57,431 bases of DNA, from assembly GCF_030651915.1 (NCBI RefSeq), contig NZ_JAUSBV010000006.1:1-57431 (forward strand), in the 5' to 3' direction. Position numbers and translations under genes: made by a program. The notes under the pieces were generated by a model. It ran no database searches, was not told where the DNA came from, and worked only from the letters and a program-made list of their open reading frames with translations. Shown in pieces: positions 43,253 through 52,247 of the stretch (the stretch's first letter is position 1; each line of letters starts with the position of its first letter). Source of the DNA: Parvibaculum sp. Its GTDB lineage: Bacteria > Pseudomonadota > Alphaproteobacteria > Parvibaculales > Parvibaculaceae.

Positions 43253-43734
43253 TCTCGAAAATTCTCGTACTGGAGGGGCTGTTCAACTTTCAGCTCCTTC
43301 ACAAACTGGATTGCGGCCTGAAGGTCGTCTCGCTTCTTTCCCGAGACACGCAGCTCATCGCCCTGAATCGCGACCTGCACCTTCAGGCCCGATCCCTTGA
43401 TATCCTTCACAATGCGTTTGGCCAGATCCTTCTCGATCCCGTTGCGGATCGTCACTTTCTGACGCACGCTCTGTCCCGCGGCCTTCTCGGGGTCTTTGTA
43501 GTCAAGTACGCCTGCTTCGATTTTCCGGCGCGCAAGGTGGCCCTGCAATATTTCATGCACCTGTTTGAGCTTCAGGTCGTCATCCGCATGGATGGTCAGC
43601 TCCTGTTCCTTTCGCTCGACTTTGCAGTGCGACCCTTTGAAATCATATCGCTGCTCGATCTCTCGCGCCACATTCTGCAATGCGTTGTCGATTTCGGCGA
43701 AGTCGGTTTTGGAGACGATATCGAATGTGGGCAT
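43249..43734 (-). CDS. YajQ-family nucleotide-binding protein
   Basis: A 161-aa protein matching YajQ over its full length (MPTFDIVSKTDFAEIDNALQNVAREIEQRYDFKGS near the start and IQGDELRVSGKKRDDLQAAIQFVKE near the end). The family binds cyclic di-GMP in Xanthomonas and regulates transcription; E. coli YajQ is also known to bind RNA. The start at 43734 follows E. coli alignment; ATG at 43740 is an alternative. Its neighbour on the left strand is convergent. Confidence 0.92.
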   Translation of the reverse strand: MPTFDIVSKTDFAEIDNALQNVAREIEQRYDFKGSHCKVERKEQELTIHADDDLKLKQVHEILQGHLARRKIEAGVLDYKDPEKAAGQSVRQKVTIRNGIEKDLAKRIVKDIKGSGLKVQVAIQGDELRVSGKKRDDLQAAIQFVKELKVEQPLQYENFRD

Positions 43735-43811
43735 GGGCATGACCGCTCTGGAATTGTCGGGCGCCCATTCTAGATCAAATCTGAGGCGTTCGAAAAGCGG
43801 TGGTCGTCCGA

Positions 43812-44222
43812 TTATTGACGACGATGAATTGTCAGCGCAATTTCGTCGAGCGCACCTTGCTCGATACGCATGGCTTCCTTGCGCATTTTGCGCTTTCGGT
43901 TGCCGTCGAGGAGTTCATATTTTTTGAGCTCCCGAAATGCATCGGCGAGCTCTTCTTTCGCCGTATCGAGTTGCCGCTCGATTCCCTCGATCGATTCCAG
44001 AATGTTCTCGCGGCGACGCAACACCGACTTCGCAAACATCGGATAGGCGAAATGCGCCACGTCGGAAATCCCGGCCTTACGTTGCTCAGCCTCGACCTGT
44101 GCTTCAAGATCGCGCTCGCGCTGACGGAACTCACCGAGCATAAGCTCGAGTTCGGCGACCTTGCGGCGCTTCTCGTCGACCTGGAATTTATGCAAACGGA
44201 TGAGAGACTCGCGGTTGCGCAT
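43812..44222 (-). CDS. fliJ: Flagellar export chaperone FliJ
   Basis: A 136-aa antiparallel coiled-coil protein (RLHKFQVDEKRRKVAELELMLGEFRQRERDLEAQVEAEQRKAG and the later RRRENILESIEGIERQLDTAKEELADAFRELKKYELL). It acts as the rotor inside the FliI hexamer of the export ATPase. Its ATG overlaps the fliI stop (TGATG), so fliI and fliJ are coupled. The preceding GTG is not needed. Confidence 0.9.
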   Translation of the reverse strand: MRNRESLIRLHKFQVDEKRRKVAELELMLGEFRQRERDLEAQVEAEQRKAGISDVAHFAYPMFAKSVLRRRENILESIEGIERQLDTAKEELADAFRELKKYELLDGNRKRKMRKEAMRIEQGALDEIALTIHRRQ

Positions 44223-45556
44223 CACTCAATCTCCTTGGAAATGGGCTTGCTTGCCAGAATCTCCGCCAAAGCCGCATAGCCGGTGGCAAGATCGCTGGCT
44301 TCGTCCTTGCGTTGTGCCAGATAGGCTTCCAGCGCCGGCTGGTAATAGATCGCTTCGTCGACAAGCGGATCCGAGCCGGGACGATACGCGCCAAGCCTGA
44401 TCAGCTCTTCCATGTCGCTATAGGTCGCCATCAGTGTCCGCGCTCGGCGGATGAGAGCGTTTTCGTCCGGCGCGTTGCAGTCCGGCATGGTACGTGACAC
44501 GGATTTGAGTACATTGATCGCCGGATAGCGGCCGCGTTCGGCGATGGCGCGCTCCATCACGATATGACCATCAAGAATGGCACGCACCGCGTCTGCAACC
44601 GGCTCGTTGTGATCGTCGCCGTCGACAAGGATCGTGAAAAGGCCGGTAATCGCACCCTCCCCCGTTCCCGGTCCGGCACGCTCAAGCAGTTTCGGCAACT
44701 CGGCAAAAACGGTCGGCGTGTAACCCTTGGTCGTCGGCGGTTCACCGGTTGAAAGCCCGATCTCGCGCTGCGCGATGGCAAAGCGCGTCACACTGTCCAT
44801 CATGCAGAGCACGTCCTGGTCGCCATCCCGGAAATATTCGGCGAGCGCCAGCGTCAGATAAGCGGCCTGCCGGCGCATCAGCGCAGGCTCGTCGGACGTC
44901 GCGACAACGACAACCGAACGCGCCAGCCCCTCAGGCCCGAGGTCGTCTTCGATGAACTCCTGAACCTCCCGGCCGCGCTCGCCAATCAGGCCGATAACGG
45001 CCACGTCGCAAGCGGTGTTCCGGGCCAACATTGAAAGCAGTACTGACTTGCCGACACCGGAACCGGCAAAAATGCCCATGCGCTGGCCGCGGCAGCAGGT
45101 GATGAATGTATTGAGTGCCCGAACGCCGAGATCGACCTTTCCACGGACCCGCTTGCGGGTATGGGCCGGCGGCGGCGTGTTGCGCAATGGATAGGGCTCA
45201 TGTCCGTGGGCAATCGGCCCCTTGCCGTCGATGGGCTCACCCATCGCGTTAACGACACGTCCCAGCCACGCGCGGGACGGATAGACATGAGGTTCTTCGG
45301 AAGAGAGCACAGCCTTGCAGCCAACGCCGATCCCCGACAGCGAGCCAAAGGGCAGACAAAGCGCGCGGTTGTCGCGGAAACCCACCACCTCGCAGATTAC
45401 GTCTTCGCCGATCCGGTTGGTCACGGCAAGCCGGCTGCCGACGCCCATGGCGTGTAGCGGCCCGGCCACTTCGACCACGAGCCCCTGGACGCTGAAGACG
45501 CGGCCATAATGTCTGACGTCGGCAAGTTCGCCGATTTCTGCCAACAATGCTCGCAC
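44222..45556 (-). CDS. fliI: Flagellum-specific export ATPase FliI
   Basis: A 444-aa ATPase. GTG 45556 is chosen because it gives the typical length and the family start [11 protein letters not shown], while the longer frame (to 45667) adds a non-conserved, Trp-rich leader. Walker A is [11 protein letters not shown], Walker B ends in [15 protein letters not shown]. The C-terminal ATPase-stator region is complete. FliI energises and unfolds export substrates with FliH and FliJ. It reads away from ctrA. Confidence 0.94.
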   Translation of the reverse strand: MRALLAEIGELADVRHYGRVFSVQGLVVEVAGPLHAMGVGSRLAVTNRIGEDVICEVVGFRDNRALCLPFGSLSGIGVGCKAVLSSEEPHVYPSRAWLGRVVNAMGEPIDGKGPIAHGHEPYPLRNTPPPAHTRKRVRGKVDLGVRALNTFITCCRGQRMGIFAGSGVGKSVLLSMLARNTACDVAVIGLIGERGREVQEFIEDDLGPEGLARSVVVVATSDEPALMRRQAAYLTLALAEYFRDGDQDVLCMMDSVTRFAIAQREIGLSTGEPPTTKGYTPTVFAELPKLLERAGPGTGEGAITGLFTILVDGDDHNEPVADAVRAILDGHIVMERAIAERGRYPAINVLKSVSRTMPDCNAPDENALIRRARTLMATYSDMEELIRLGAYRPGSDPLVDEAIYYQPALEAYLAQRKDEASDLATGYAALAEILASKPISKEIE

Positions 45557-45913
45557 CAGCCTAAAGCCCCCTCGCCACGCGCAAATCCACTCGGACCTGC
45601 AAAAATCCCCGGGATACGAAGCCAGATTGCCGGTATTTGTCCAAACCCGGCCTGACAAGGCGATCATGGCGCGAAGACTTTAAGGCCGCGTAAACCCTGA
45701 CGATCGAGGAATTCGCCGGAACGGAACATTCAGGTACCGCGAAAATTCCACAGAATTCTTGGCTTTCAGGAACTTAAAAAGGTCCGCTAAATTTTTCTGA
45801 ATTTTTTCCGTTTCGATTAACCTTTGTTAACCAAATCGCCTTAAGGTCTGAAATCTGGATTAACCGGGCTGCAGGCGATCGGAACCTTCCCAAATCGCCG
45901 AAGAGGGGGACCA
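45557..45913. other. Divergent promoter region between fliI and ctrA
   Basis: 357 bases without a gene, notably AT-rich in its right half (runs of A/T between 45770 and 45840), in contrast to the surrounding GC-rich coding DNA. It carries TTAACC half-sites (described separately). The region must hold promoters for fliI-fliJ and ctrA. I see no clear sigma54 site for fliI. Confidence 0.6.
45817..45865 (+). promoter_or_regulatory. CtrA half-site cluster in the ctrA promoter
   Basis: Three TTAACC half-sites lie at 45817-45822, 45827-45832 and 45860-45865, plus TTAAGG at 45841. The first two are direct repeats 10 bases apart, one base short of the full TTAA-N7-TTAA spacing. The cluster ends 48 bases before the ctrA start, suggesting the CtrA autoregulation known in Caulobacter, with a rearranged site. 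Confidence 0.6.
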
Positions 45914-46621
45914 ATGCGAGTTCTGCTCATAGAAGACGATAGCGCGACAGCGCAGAGCATTGAGTTGATGCTCAAATCGGACGGTTTCAATGTGTACACG
46001 ACCGACCTTGGCGAAGAGGGTGTCGACCTTGGCAAGCTCTACGACTACGACATCATCCTGCTCGACCTGAACCTGCCGGATATGAGCGGCTACGAGGTTC
46101 TGAAATCCCTTCGCGTCGGCAAGATCGCGACCCCTATTCTGATTCTGTCCGGCTTGGCCGGCATCGAGAACAAGGTTCGCGGCCTCGGCTTCGGCGCCGA
46201 CGATTACATGACCAAGCCTTTCCATAAGGACGAGCTGGTGGCGCGCATTCACGCCGTCGTCCGCCGTTCAAAAGGCCATTCCCAGTCCGTCATCAACACC
46301 GGCAAGCTGACCGTCAATCTCGACACCAAGACCGTCGAAGTGGAAGGCAGCCGCGTGCATCTGACCGGCAAGGAATACCAGATGCTGGAGCTGCTTTCGC
46401 TCCGCAAAGGCACCACGCTCACCAAGGAGATGTTCCTCAATCATCTCTATGGCGGCATGGATGAGCCGGAACTCAAGATCATCGACGTGTTTATTTGCAA
46501 GCTTCGCAAGAAGCTCGCGGCTTCCACCGGCGGTGATCATTATATTGAAACGGTTTGGGGCAGGGGCTACGTGCTGCGCGACCCATCCGAGGGAGCCATG
46601 CAGGCGAAGGCTTCTGCCTGA
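45914..46621 (+). CDS. ctrA: CtrA cell-cycle response regulator
   Basis: A 235-aa OmpR-type regulator. The receiver has phospho-acceptor Asp51 ([12 protein letters not shown]) and the winged-helix domain ends [11 protein letters not shown]. The sequence follows Caulobacter CtrA almost throughout ([46 protein letters not shown]). The C-terminal AKASA resembles the residues recognised by ClpXP in Caulobacter CtrA (ending AA). CtrA silences replication initiation and activates flagellar and division genes. Neighbours sciP and chpT are both its known partners. Confidence 0.97.
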   Translation: MRVLLIEDDSATAQSIELMLKSDGFNVYTTDLGEEGVDLGKLYDYDIILLDLNLPDMSGYEVLKSLRVGKIATPILILSGLAGIENKVRGLGFGADDYMTKPFHKDELVARIHAVVRRSKGHSQSVINTGKLTVNLDTKTVEVEGSRVHLTGKEYQMLELLSLRKGTTLTKEMFLNHLYGGMDEPELKIIDVFICKLRKKLAASTGGDHYIETVWGRGYVLRDPSEGAMQAKASA

Positions 46622-46660
46622 TTGGGCAGCCGGATCCTGCATTTCGCGCTAAACGTGTCA

Positions 46661-46692
46661 AAGGGGCGTCTCGGGGGAGACGCCCCTTTTTT
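46661..46692 (+). terminator. Terminator after ctrA
   Basis: AAGGGGCGTCTC (46661-46672) and GAGACGCCCCTT (46677-46688) form a perfect 12-bp stem with a 4-base loop, followed by four T more. Confidence 0.9.
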
Positions 46693-46718
46693 CGTGACCG
46701 CACCGCTGACCGCCAGCC

Positions 46719-47381
46719 TCAAACGCCGGCCCCGCCTTCGACGAAGGACGCCTCAATGACGAAAGCATCGTCATCCATCCGTGCGTCGATCGACAGGCCG
46801 AGCGAGCGAGCGACAAGGCCCGTGAAATAGGGTTGTGCGGCACGCGCATCGAGAAAACGATCTGGCGCACGGCCACCAAGAAACTTGGCGGTCTCTTCGG
46901 GAACCCTGGCCGCTTGCCCCGTCGAGCGCACCTTGACTGCCGGCTTGGACAAATCGCCTTCGATTGAAACGGCAACTTCGCCGCCACGCGGGATCGCTGC
47001 CATCCCGATCAGGATCATATTGAGCACAAGCTTCACGTAATCCTTGCCGATCGTTGCCACGGGGGCCGACCAGACCAGCGACGCCTTTTCGCTCATCATC
47101 AACCCTTCGGCCACGCTCCGGGCATCCTGAAGGTCGAGCTCCGCACCCGCCGATCCGGCGGCACCGAAGCAGAGTCTGGCAAACTGCAACTTGGCTGAGG
47201 CCTGCGCGGCGCTCTTGGTGATGAGATCCATTGCATGGGCCTTCATCTCCGGATCGTCATCTTCGGCAAGCACTTCGAGTCCGTTTGTGATCGCTCCAAC
47301 CGGGCTGATCACATCATGACAAACACGGCTGCACATCAACGCCGCCAATTCCAGTGCAGAGATTTCGTCTGTTTCGTTCAT
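46719..47381 (-). CDS. chpT: ChpT histidine phosphotransferase
   Basis: A 220-aa protein. The start MNETDEISALELAALMCSRVCHDVISPVGAITNGLEVL (His22 the phospho-acceptor) and the degenerate histidine-kinase-like C-domain match ChpT. In Caulobacter it carries phosphate from CckA to both CtrA and CpdR, deciding CtrA activity and stability. The gene sits tail to tail with ctrA, giving adjacent genes for donor and acceptor. The start at 47381 is chosen over the longer frame because of conservation. Confidence 0.93.
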   Translation of the reverse strand: MNETDEISALELAALMCSRVCHDVISPVGAITNGLEVLAEDDDPEMKAHAMDLITKSAAQASAKLQFARLCFGAAGSAGAELDLQDARSVAEGLMMSEKASLVWSAPVATIGKDYVKLVLNMILIGMAAIPRGGEVAVSIEGDLSKPAVKVRSTGQAARVPEETAKFLGGRAPDRFLDARAAQPYFTGLVARSLGLSIDARMDDDAFVIEASFVEGGAGV

Positions 47382-47553
47382 ATCGAATTGCCCCACAACC
47401 CCTGAACGCCATAGATGCCTGATAGCATTGCACCGCACACAATGCCAGCCCCGCTTCCCCCTGAAACCCACGAGGCACGACCGCCTTGACCGGAAGCACC
47501 CGCAGATGGTGTTCTCCGCGTTGACCCGCCTGGACATACCGAAGGAAGCAAAC

Positions 47554-48366
47554 GTGACAAGCCCGATAGCCGACAAAGCCGCCCTGACCGACAAACTTCG
47601 GCAAATCGCCGTGCAGGCGGGCGCTGCTATCATGGACCACTATCGTGCCGGCGTGGAAGTCGTTCGAAAGGAAGACAACAGCCCTGTCACCGCCGCCGAC
47701 CATGACGCCGAAGCCCTGATCCTTGACGGCCTGAGGCGCATCGCCCCCGAAATTCCAGTGGTATCGGAGGAAGCGGCGGCCGGTGGTCATATTCCGGATT
47801 TCGGGCAGCATTTCTTTCTGGTCGATCCATTAGACGGCACCAAGGAGTTTCTCAGCAAGAACGGTGAATTCACCGTCAATATCGCTCTGATCGAAAATCG
47901 TCTGCCCGTGGTGGGCATTGTTTACGCACCGGCAAAGGAACGCATGTTTTTTGGATTTGCACCGGGCGAGGCTTATGAGCAGCGCATCGCGGCAAGCCAT
48001 GACGGCACTGAAACCGGAGACGACATACGCCGCATTGTTGCCCGCAAGCCGGCGCCGGACGGGTTGGTCATCATCGCAAGCCGCACCCATCGCGACCACA
48101 AGACCGACGAATATCTGAGCCTCTATAATGTGAAAGAGTTTCTGGCCGCCGGCTCGTCACTGAAATTCTGCCTGATTGCCGCCGGCGAGGCCGATCTCTA
48201 TCCACGTCATGGCCGCACGATGGAATGGGATACAGCGGCCGGACATGCGATATTGGCGGCCGCGGGCGGCACTGTTACCCAGCTCGACGGCACGCCGCTC
48301 ATCTACGGCAAGATCGAACGCGGCCTCGACAATCCCTACTTCGTCGCACGCGGCGCTGGTGCCTGA
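47554..48366 (+). CDS. cysQ: 3'(2'),5'-bisphosphate nucleotidase CysQ
   Basis: A 270-aa inositol-monophosphatase-fold enzyme starting at GTG 47554 (GAAGGAAG upstream). The metal motif is VVSEEAA (Glu72), VDPLDGTKEF (from Asp91), and the C-terminal MEWDTAAGHAIL. It hydrolyses PAP to AMP, removing a by-product of sulfate assimilation. It is divergent from chpT and appears monocistronic. Confidence 0.92.
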   Translation: MTSPIADKAALTDKLRQIAVQAGAAIMDHYRAGVEVVRKEDNSPVTAADHDAEALILDGLRRIAPEIPVVSEEAAAGGHIPDFGQHFFLVDPLDGTKEFLSKNGEFTVNIALIENRLPVVGIVYAPAKERMFFGFAPGEAYEQRIAASHDGTETGDDIRRIVARKPAPDGLVIIASRTHRDHKTDEYLSLYNVKEFLAAGSSLKFCLIAAGEADLYPRHGRTMEWDTAAGHAILAAAGGTVTQLDGTPLIYGKIERGLDNPYFVARGAGA

Positions 48367-48398
48367 CATCCACAGTTGGACAATCAAAACCGACCCCG

Positions 48399-48433
48399 AG
48401 ACCTGGATCGGTTCAGTGAACCGATCCAGGTCT
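48399..48433. repeat. 35-bp near-perfect palindrome after cysQ
   Basis: AGACCTGGATCGGTTCA (48399-48415) and its exact complement (48417-48433) flank a single G. A 17-bp perfect hairpin with a 1-base loop is too tight for a standard terminator loop and has no T run. It lies between convergent genes and could be a regulator-binding dyad, a cruciform former, or an end of a short mobile repeat. Confidence 0.8.
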
Positions 48434-48467
48434 GGTGCTGTCGAGGCCGTCGGATAGTGATCGGCTC

Positions 48468-48521
48468 GGTCGGCGCGAACCGGCGAACTGGCCCCCCGAC
48501 CGTCGGGGGTCCGCGCCGACC
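48468..48521. repeat. Nested inverted repeats, possible structured RNA
   Basis: An outer stem GGTCGGCGCG (48468-48477) with CGCGCCGACC (48512-48521) encloses a second hairpin CCCCCGAC-C-GTCGGGGG (48493-48509), plus a free 15-base segment. Together with the palindrome 35 bases to the left this makes a compact structured block in a gene-free stretch (48367-48673). It may be a small RNA, a terminator array or a repetitive element; no T run marks it as a simple terminator. Confidence 0.65.
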
Positions 48522-48673
48522 CCGCCTGACATCTCTGTCGGCGGAGAGCTGATCGTGAAGATAAACTGCAACGGCCGTGCCGCCCAAAAGCGCCACAAAC
48601 GCTCCTTCACGGCACGAATTCGGATATTTCCGATACTTAACACGACACATCCGTGCCGGATCGGGACGCGAAC

Positions 48674-49024
48674 TCAAGGCTTCTTGACAAAGACCCCGGC
48701 GGAATTCTCGACATAGTGGCCAGACACCGTCTTGCCGATCAGCTTCTCGGCCGCAAGCCTCTCGACGGCGTTCAGCGAAGCACCGGGTGTACGCGCCGCA
48801 ATCTCCTGATAGGAGGCGCGGCGACGCAGATTGATGTCGTCGACGAGATTGCGAAGATCAGGTGTCGGGCTCGACGTGACGATCCCGATATAGCCGTTTT
48901 GTCGTTCGCCAACGAGGCCCTGAGCCTTGGCGGAGTCGAGATCGATCGCGAAGGCGGGTGGAGCAAAGGCAAGGCCGACCAGAAGGGCCAGCATAACCGC
49001 AAATGATTTCGCAAAGAGGGCCAT
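48674..49024 (-). CDS. YdbL-family (DUF1318) periplasmic protein
   Basis: A 116-aa protein with a signal peptide (MALFAKSFAVMLALLVGLAFAPPAFA) and the YdbL domain (DSAKAQGLVGERQNGYIGIV, then LVDDINLRRRASYQEIAARTP). It is the third gene after ydbH and ynbE. In E. coli YdbL acts with YnbE and YdbH in the bridge that moves phospholipid across the periplasm. It is predicted periplasmic. Confidence 0.88.
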   Translation of the reverse strand: MALFAKSFAVMLALLVGLAFAPPAFAIDLDSAKAQGLVGERQNGYIGIVTSSPTPDLRNLVDDINLRRRASYQEIAARTPGASLNAVERLAAEKLIGKTVSGHYVENSAGVFVKKP

Positions 49025-49037
49025 ATCTTTCCGCTCC

Positions 49038-49271
49038 TCAGAACAGGTCGGGATTGTCGGCGAGCAATTGGTCGAGGTCGCGATCGACCTTGATGCGAAT
49101 CTCCTGCTCGATCTTAATGTTGAGATTGATCTCGATTGGTTTGTCCGGCGCCTCAATCTTGACCGTCGGATTGCAGCCTGCCGCGAAAAGGGCTGCGCCA
49201 ACGGCAAGCGCAAATGCTCTCGAGAATCGGATGCCACCGTTGTTGGTGGAATTGGCTTGTGTGAGCTTCAT
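49038..49271 (-). CDS. YnbE-family outer-membrane lipoprotein
   Basis: A 77-aa lipoprotein. The lipobox ALFAAGC places the lipidated cysteine at about residue 33, and the mature part (NPTVKIEAPDKPIEINLNIKIEQEIRIKVDRDLDQLL) is the conserved YnbE domain. YnbE binds the C-terminal end of YdbH, linking it to the outer membrane. It overlaps the ydbH stop by 4 bases and is 13 bases from ydbL. Confidence 0.88.
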   Translation of the reverse strand: MKLTQANSTNNGGIRFSRAFALAVGAALFAAGCNPTVKIEAPDKPIEINLNIKIEQEIRIKVDRDLDQLLADNPDLF

Positions 49272-51382
49272 GGTTTTATCTTGTCGGCTGGAGGTGTAAC
49301 CGCCGGTGCGGACTGGTCTCTGATGAATTCCATTGGCCGGAACCCGACGGTACCACGCCTGACCACGTCCGCAAGTGATCCCTCCAGCGTCACATTGATT
49401 GCAAAGGGATAGCCGTCATAAACATCGGGATTTGCACCCTTCAAGCCGAGCCGCAGCAACAGATCGCCATTCGCATTGCCTGAAAGACCGCCTGTCAGCT
49501 CCGTGTAGTGAAAATTGCGTAATGCTTTGGTAAGTAGTTGAGTTTCCTCGCCGGGTGCAATGTCGCTGCCCGCGCCGAGATAAATAATGATTCCACTCTC
49601 CTCCGCAGCCAATGCACCGTCGAGCAGAATTGGATCGCCGTCGCGAAGAACGACCGGAATCGCGCCGCTGATCCGCCCCGTGGCGCTAAGGCCTGGTACT
49701 TCGACGATCAGCAGCAATGCTGCAAGATCAATGTCTTCAATCTTCAGATCGAAGCGGGCATCGGGCCCGAAGATATCGCCACCGCTCGAAACCAGCACGA
49801 CCTGCCCTTTTGCAAACGGCCAGCGCGCGTCGATGATGCGCAGGCCATCCCTGCCCATATCAAATTTGACGACGCCATCGTCAAGTGGAAGGCCGGCTTC
49901 GACGGTCCGCACTTTGAGTGTCTGTACACCCCGCGTCCGTGGCGGCAGCAGGCTTGCGAGTTTGACGGTACCACTGAGGCCGTCGAACGTCGCTGCCGTG
50001 GTGACGAAGCCGACATTCTTCAATGTCGCCTCGCCCGAACTCCCGAGCGCGCCCTCAGCAAGCGAAACATCTGCGACGTAGGATGCATTGCCGCTCATCC
50101 GGGTCATCATGCCGCGCAGTGCAGGAAGCAATGTCTGCAACTCGACCTTGCCAGGAGAAAAACTGAGATCACCGGCCGCACGGAGGTTGCCCTTCTGCGT
50201 ATCGAGGTTATATCGGCCCGTCAGGTCGCCAAGCCTCGCACCGGCAATCGCCGGCAGCGCGCTGCGCGCCACGAAATGCCAGTCGAGCGCCGATCCGGAG
50301 AGCTTTGCGTCGCCATCGAGGCGGACGGGCGCAAACCGTTGCGGCGAAGAAAGGTCATCGATACGAAGGCCGGAAAGCCCGATCCGGCCGGGCGACGACA
50401 CCTCTGCGCCGAACTTCTTTGACGCACTCACACGGCCGGAAAACGACGCCGCCCCCGCTGCGGCCTGCTGAAGCGACAATCGGTCGAGCCGCATATCGGC
50501 GGTGACGAGCGACCCTTCGGGCGACAGCATCAGATCAGCTTCGTAGGCCATCCCGCCGGTTACATCGAGATAATAGGGAGCAATGACAGGTGCAAGGGTT
50601 TGCGGCATCAGCCCACCGCGCGCGAATTCGAATTGACCTTCCGCGCGCATGGCACCGGCGCCATTGGCCATATCGTAGGTTCCCTCGACATGCCCCAGCG
50701 CCACGCCTTCTGCACCGGAAGCCGCGCTGGTCAGCGCCAGATTGAAACCGAGCATGCCGACATCGAGATTCACCTGTCCCGTCGCCACTATCGGTGCAAT
50801 ACGCGGCGCGCCATCTTCCGCGATCGTCACGCCGGACAATGTCGCGATGATGGTTGAGCCGGTTTGCGTTACCGCCACCGGACCGGTGAGCGTGAAGGAG
50901 CCCGCCTGCGTCTCGAGCGCGACCAGGGCACGCTCCACAGCGATATCCGGGAGCAGCATGACACCGCCGCGCTCACCGCCGCGCACCAGCGGGTCGAGAG
51001 CCCCGAAGGACAGACCGTTCTCGTCGGCACGAAGGCGCAGATAAACATCGCCGGCGTCAATCGACCTGACACGCCCGGACAACAACTCGCCGGCCGAATA
51101 GGTGACCGTGAGGCGATCGACAAGAACGTCGCCGTCTCCGATGTCGATATCTGTCAGCACGACGCTGCGCAGGCCGAGAAATCCGACCCGAAAGGTCGCC
51201 CGCTCTATGCCACGCTCGGCAAGCGCGCGCGCAAAGGCCTGTTCGGCGAAGGCGGTGCGCTCGACCCACAACCAGCCGGCCCCGGCAGCGGCTAGGAGCA
51301 GGAAAATGGCAAGACCGAAGCCCAGCCTGCGTTTTGTCGATTTCTGCATTCCTGGCGGTTTATCCGGCCTTTCCGCAGACAT
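49268..51382 (-). CDS. YdbH-type intermembrane phospholipid-transport protein
   Basis: A protein of about 704 aa. An N-terminal membrane anchor (about 14-34, GFGLAIFLLLAAAGAGWLWV) is followed by a long beta-rich, AsmA/TamB-like region of repeating strands. The YnbE-binding end includes LTKALRNFHYTELTGGLSGNANGDLLLRLGLKGANPDVYDGYPFAINVTLEGSLADVV. In E. coli it works in parallel with TamB and YhdP. The start is uncertain; ATG 51349, ATG 51382 or GTG 51409 are all possible. It heads the ydbH-ynbE-ydbL operon. Confidence 0.85.
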   Translation of the reverse strand: MSAERPDKPPGMQKSTKRRLGFGLAIFLLLAAAGAGWLWVERTAFAEQAFARALAERGIERATFRVGFLGLRSVVLTDIDIGDGDVLVDRLTVTYSAGELLSGRVRSIDAGDVYLRLRADENGLSFGALDPLVRGGERGGVMLLPDIAVERALVALETQAGSFTLTGPVAVTQTGSTIIATLSGVTIAEDGAPRIAPIVATGQVNLDVGMLGFNLALTSAASGAEGVALGHVEGTYDMANGAGAMRAEGQFEFARGGLMPQTLAPVIAPYYLDVTGGMAYEADLMLSPEGSLVTADMRLDRLSLQQAAAGAASFSGRVSASKKFGAEVSSPGRIGLSGLRIDDLSSPQRFAPVRLDGDAKLSGSALDWHFVARSALPAIAGARLGDLTGRYNLDTQKGNLRAAGDLSFSPGKVELQTLLPALRGMMTRMSGNASYVADVSLAEGALGSSGEATLKNVGFVTTAATFDGLSGTVKLASLLPPRTRGVQTLKVRTVEAGLPLDDGVVKFDMGRDGLRIIDARWPFAKGQVVLVSSGGDIFGPDARFDLKIEDIDLAALLLIVEVPGLSATGRISGAIPVVLRDGDPILLDGALAAEESGIIIYLGAGSDIAPGEETQLLTKALRNFHYTELTGGLSGNANGDLLLRLGLKGANPDVYDGYPFAINVTLEGSLADVVRRGTVGFRPMEFIRDQSAPAVTPPADKIKP

Positions 51383-51437
51383 GCCCCTTTGCGGCCACCG
51401 TTTTGCCACCCGAGACAGTCATGATTTTCAGACTTGA

Positions 51438-51459
51438 GTTAAACTTCGCATGATTTAAC
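51438..51459. promoter_or_regulatory. Inverted repeat in the ydbH/eipA divergent promoter
   Basis: GTTAAA (51438-51443) and TTTAAC (51454-51459) form a 6-bp inverted repeat with a 10-base spacer, containing two TTAA cores. CtrA recognises TTAA pairs, and Brucella eipA is reported to be CtrA-activated, but the spacing here (12 bases between cores) does not match the CtrA box. Confidence 0.35.
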
Positions 51460-51504
51460 GGCGATTCGATGGCGCGAGATTGGCCGAAAACTGAGGAATA
51501 ATGC

Positions 51505-52152
51505 ATGAAATCCGAAACGAACCCGTCGGCGACAGGGCGTTGGACGGCCCTCGACCGGCCCGTCTGGCCTGCATGGGCCTGCCTTCTGGCTTTTGCGGCC
51601 ATGCTTGCCGTCGCGCCCGTACCGGCGCTGGCGCAGGGCCAGCAGGCGCCTGAGGTCAAGGGGACGCCGTCAACCTACACCCAGGACGAGATCGTTCGGG
51701 AGGCCGGCGATTTCTTCGGTGACGTATCCAAGGGCCTGGCCGACGCCGTTCACAGCGTTTTCGAGCGCTATGGCGAGCCCAACGCCTATATCAAGGGCGA
51801 GGAGGCCAGCGGCGCCTTTGTTTTGGGCCTGCGCTACGGACAGGGCGAACTGGTGATGAAGAGCGGCCCGCGCCAGCGCGTCTACTGGCAGGGCCCGAGC
51901 GCCGGCTGGGATTTCGGCGGCAACGCCTCGAAGGTCTTCACGCTGGTCTACAACCTCCCCAATGGCGACGCGATTTATCAACGTTTTCCGGGGGTTGAGG
52001 GCAGCGCCTATCTGATCGGCGGCATCGGCGTCAACTACCAGCAGCGCGACGATGTGGTGCTGGCGCCGATGCGGGCCGGCGCCGGACTGCGGCTCGGTGC
52101 GGCGGTCGGCTATCTGAAATACACGAAATCGCGCGAATGGCTGCCGTTCTGA
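51505..52152 (+). CDS. EipA-family envelope protein (DUF1134)
   Basis: A 215-aa protein with a signal sequence (WPAWACLLAFAAMLAVAPVPALAQ). The DUF1134 domain spans about residues 65-200 (GDFFGDVSKGLADAVHSVFERYGEPNAYIKGEEASGAFVLGLRYGQGEL onward), predicted as a beta-barrel-like fold. Brucella EipA is a periplasmic envelope-integrity factor needed for cell-wall stress resistance. It is divergent from ydbH, sharing a promoter region with it. Confidence 0.9.
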   Translation: MKSETNPSATGRWTALDRPVWPAWACLLAFAAMLAVAPVPALAQGQQAPEVKGTPSTYTQDEIVREAGDFFGDVSKGLADAVHSVFERYGEPNAYIKGEEASGAFVLGLRYGQGELVMKSGPRQRVYWQGPSAGWDFGGNASKVFTLVYNLPNGDAIYQRFPGVEGSAYLIGGIGVNYQQRDDVVLAPMRAGAGLRLGAAVGYLKYTKSREWLPF

Positions 52153-52247
52153 GCCGGCAACGCGGCCGGCAGGCTGGATGAACAAGGGCTTTTCTGACAC
52201 GCTGGCGGGGCGCTTGAACCGCCGCCGGCCGGCATGACGAGGATCAC

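Noticed and set aside
51438-51459. Canonical CtrA box at eipA
   Set aside because: The TTAA cores are 12 bases apart, not 7; kept only as an inverted repeat.
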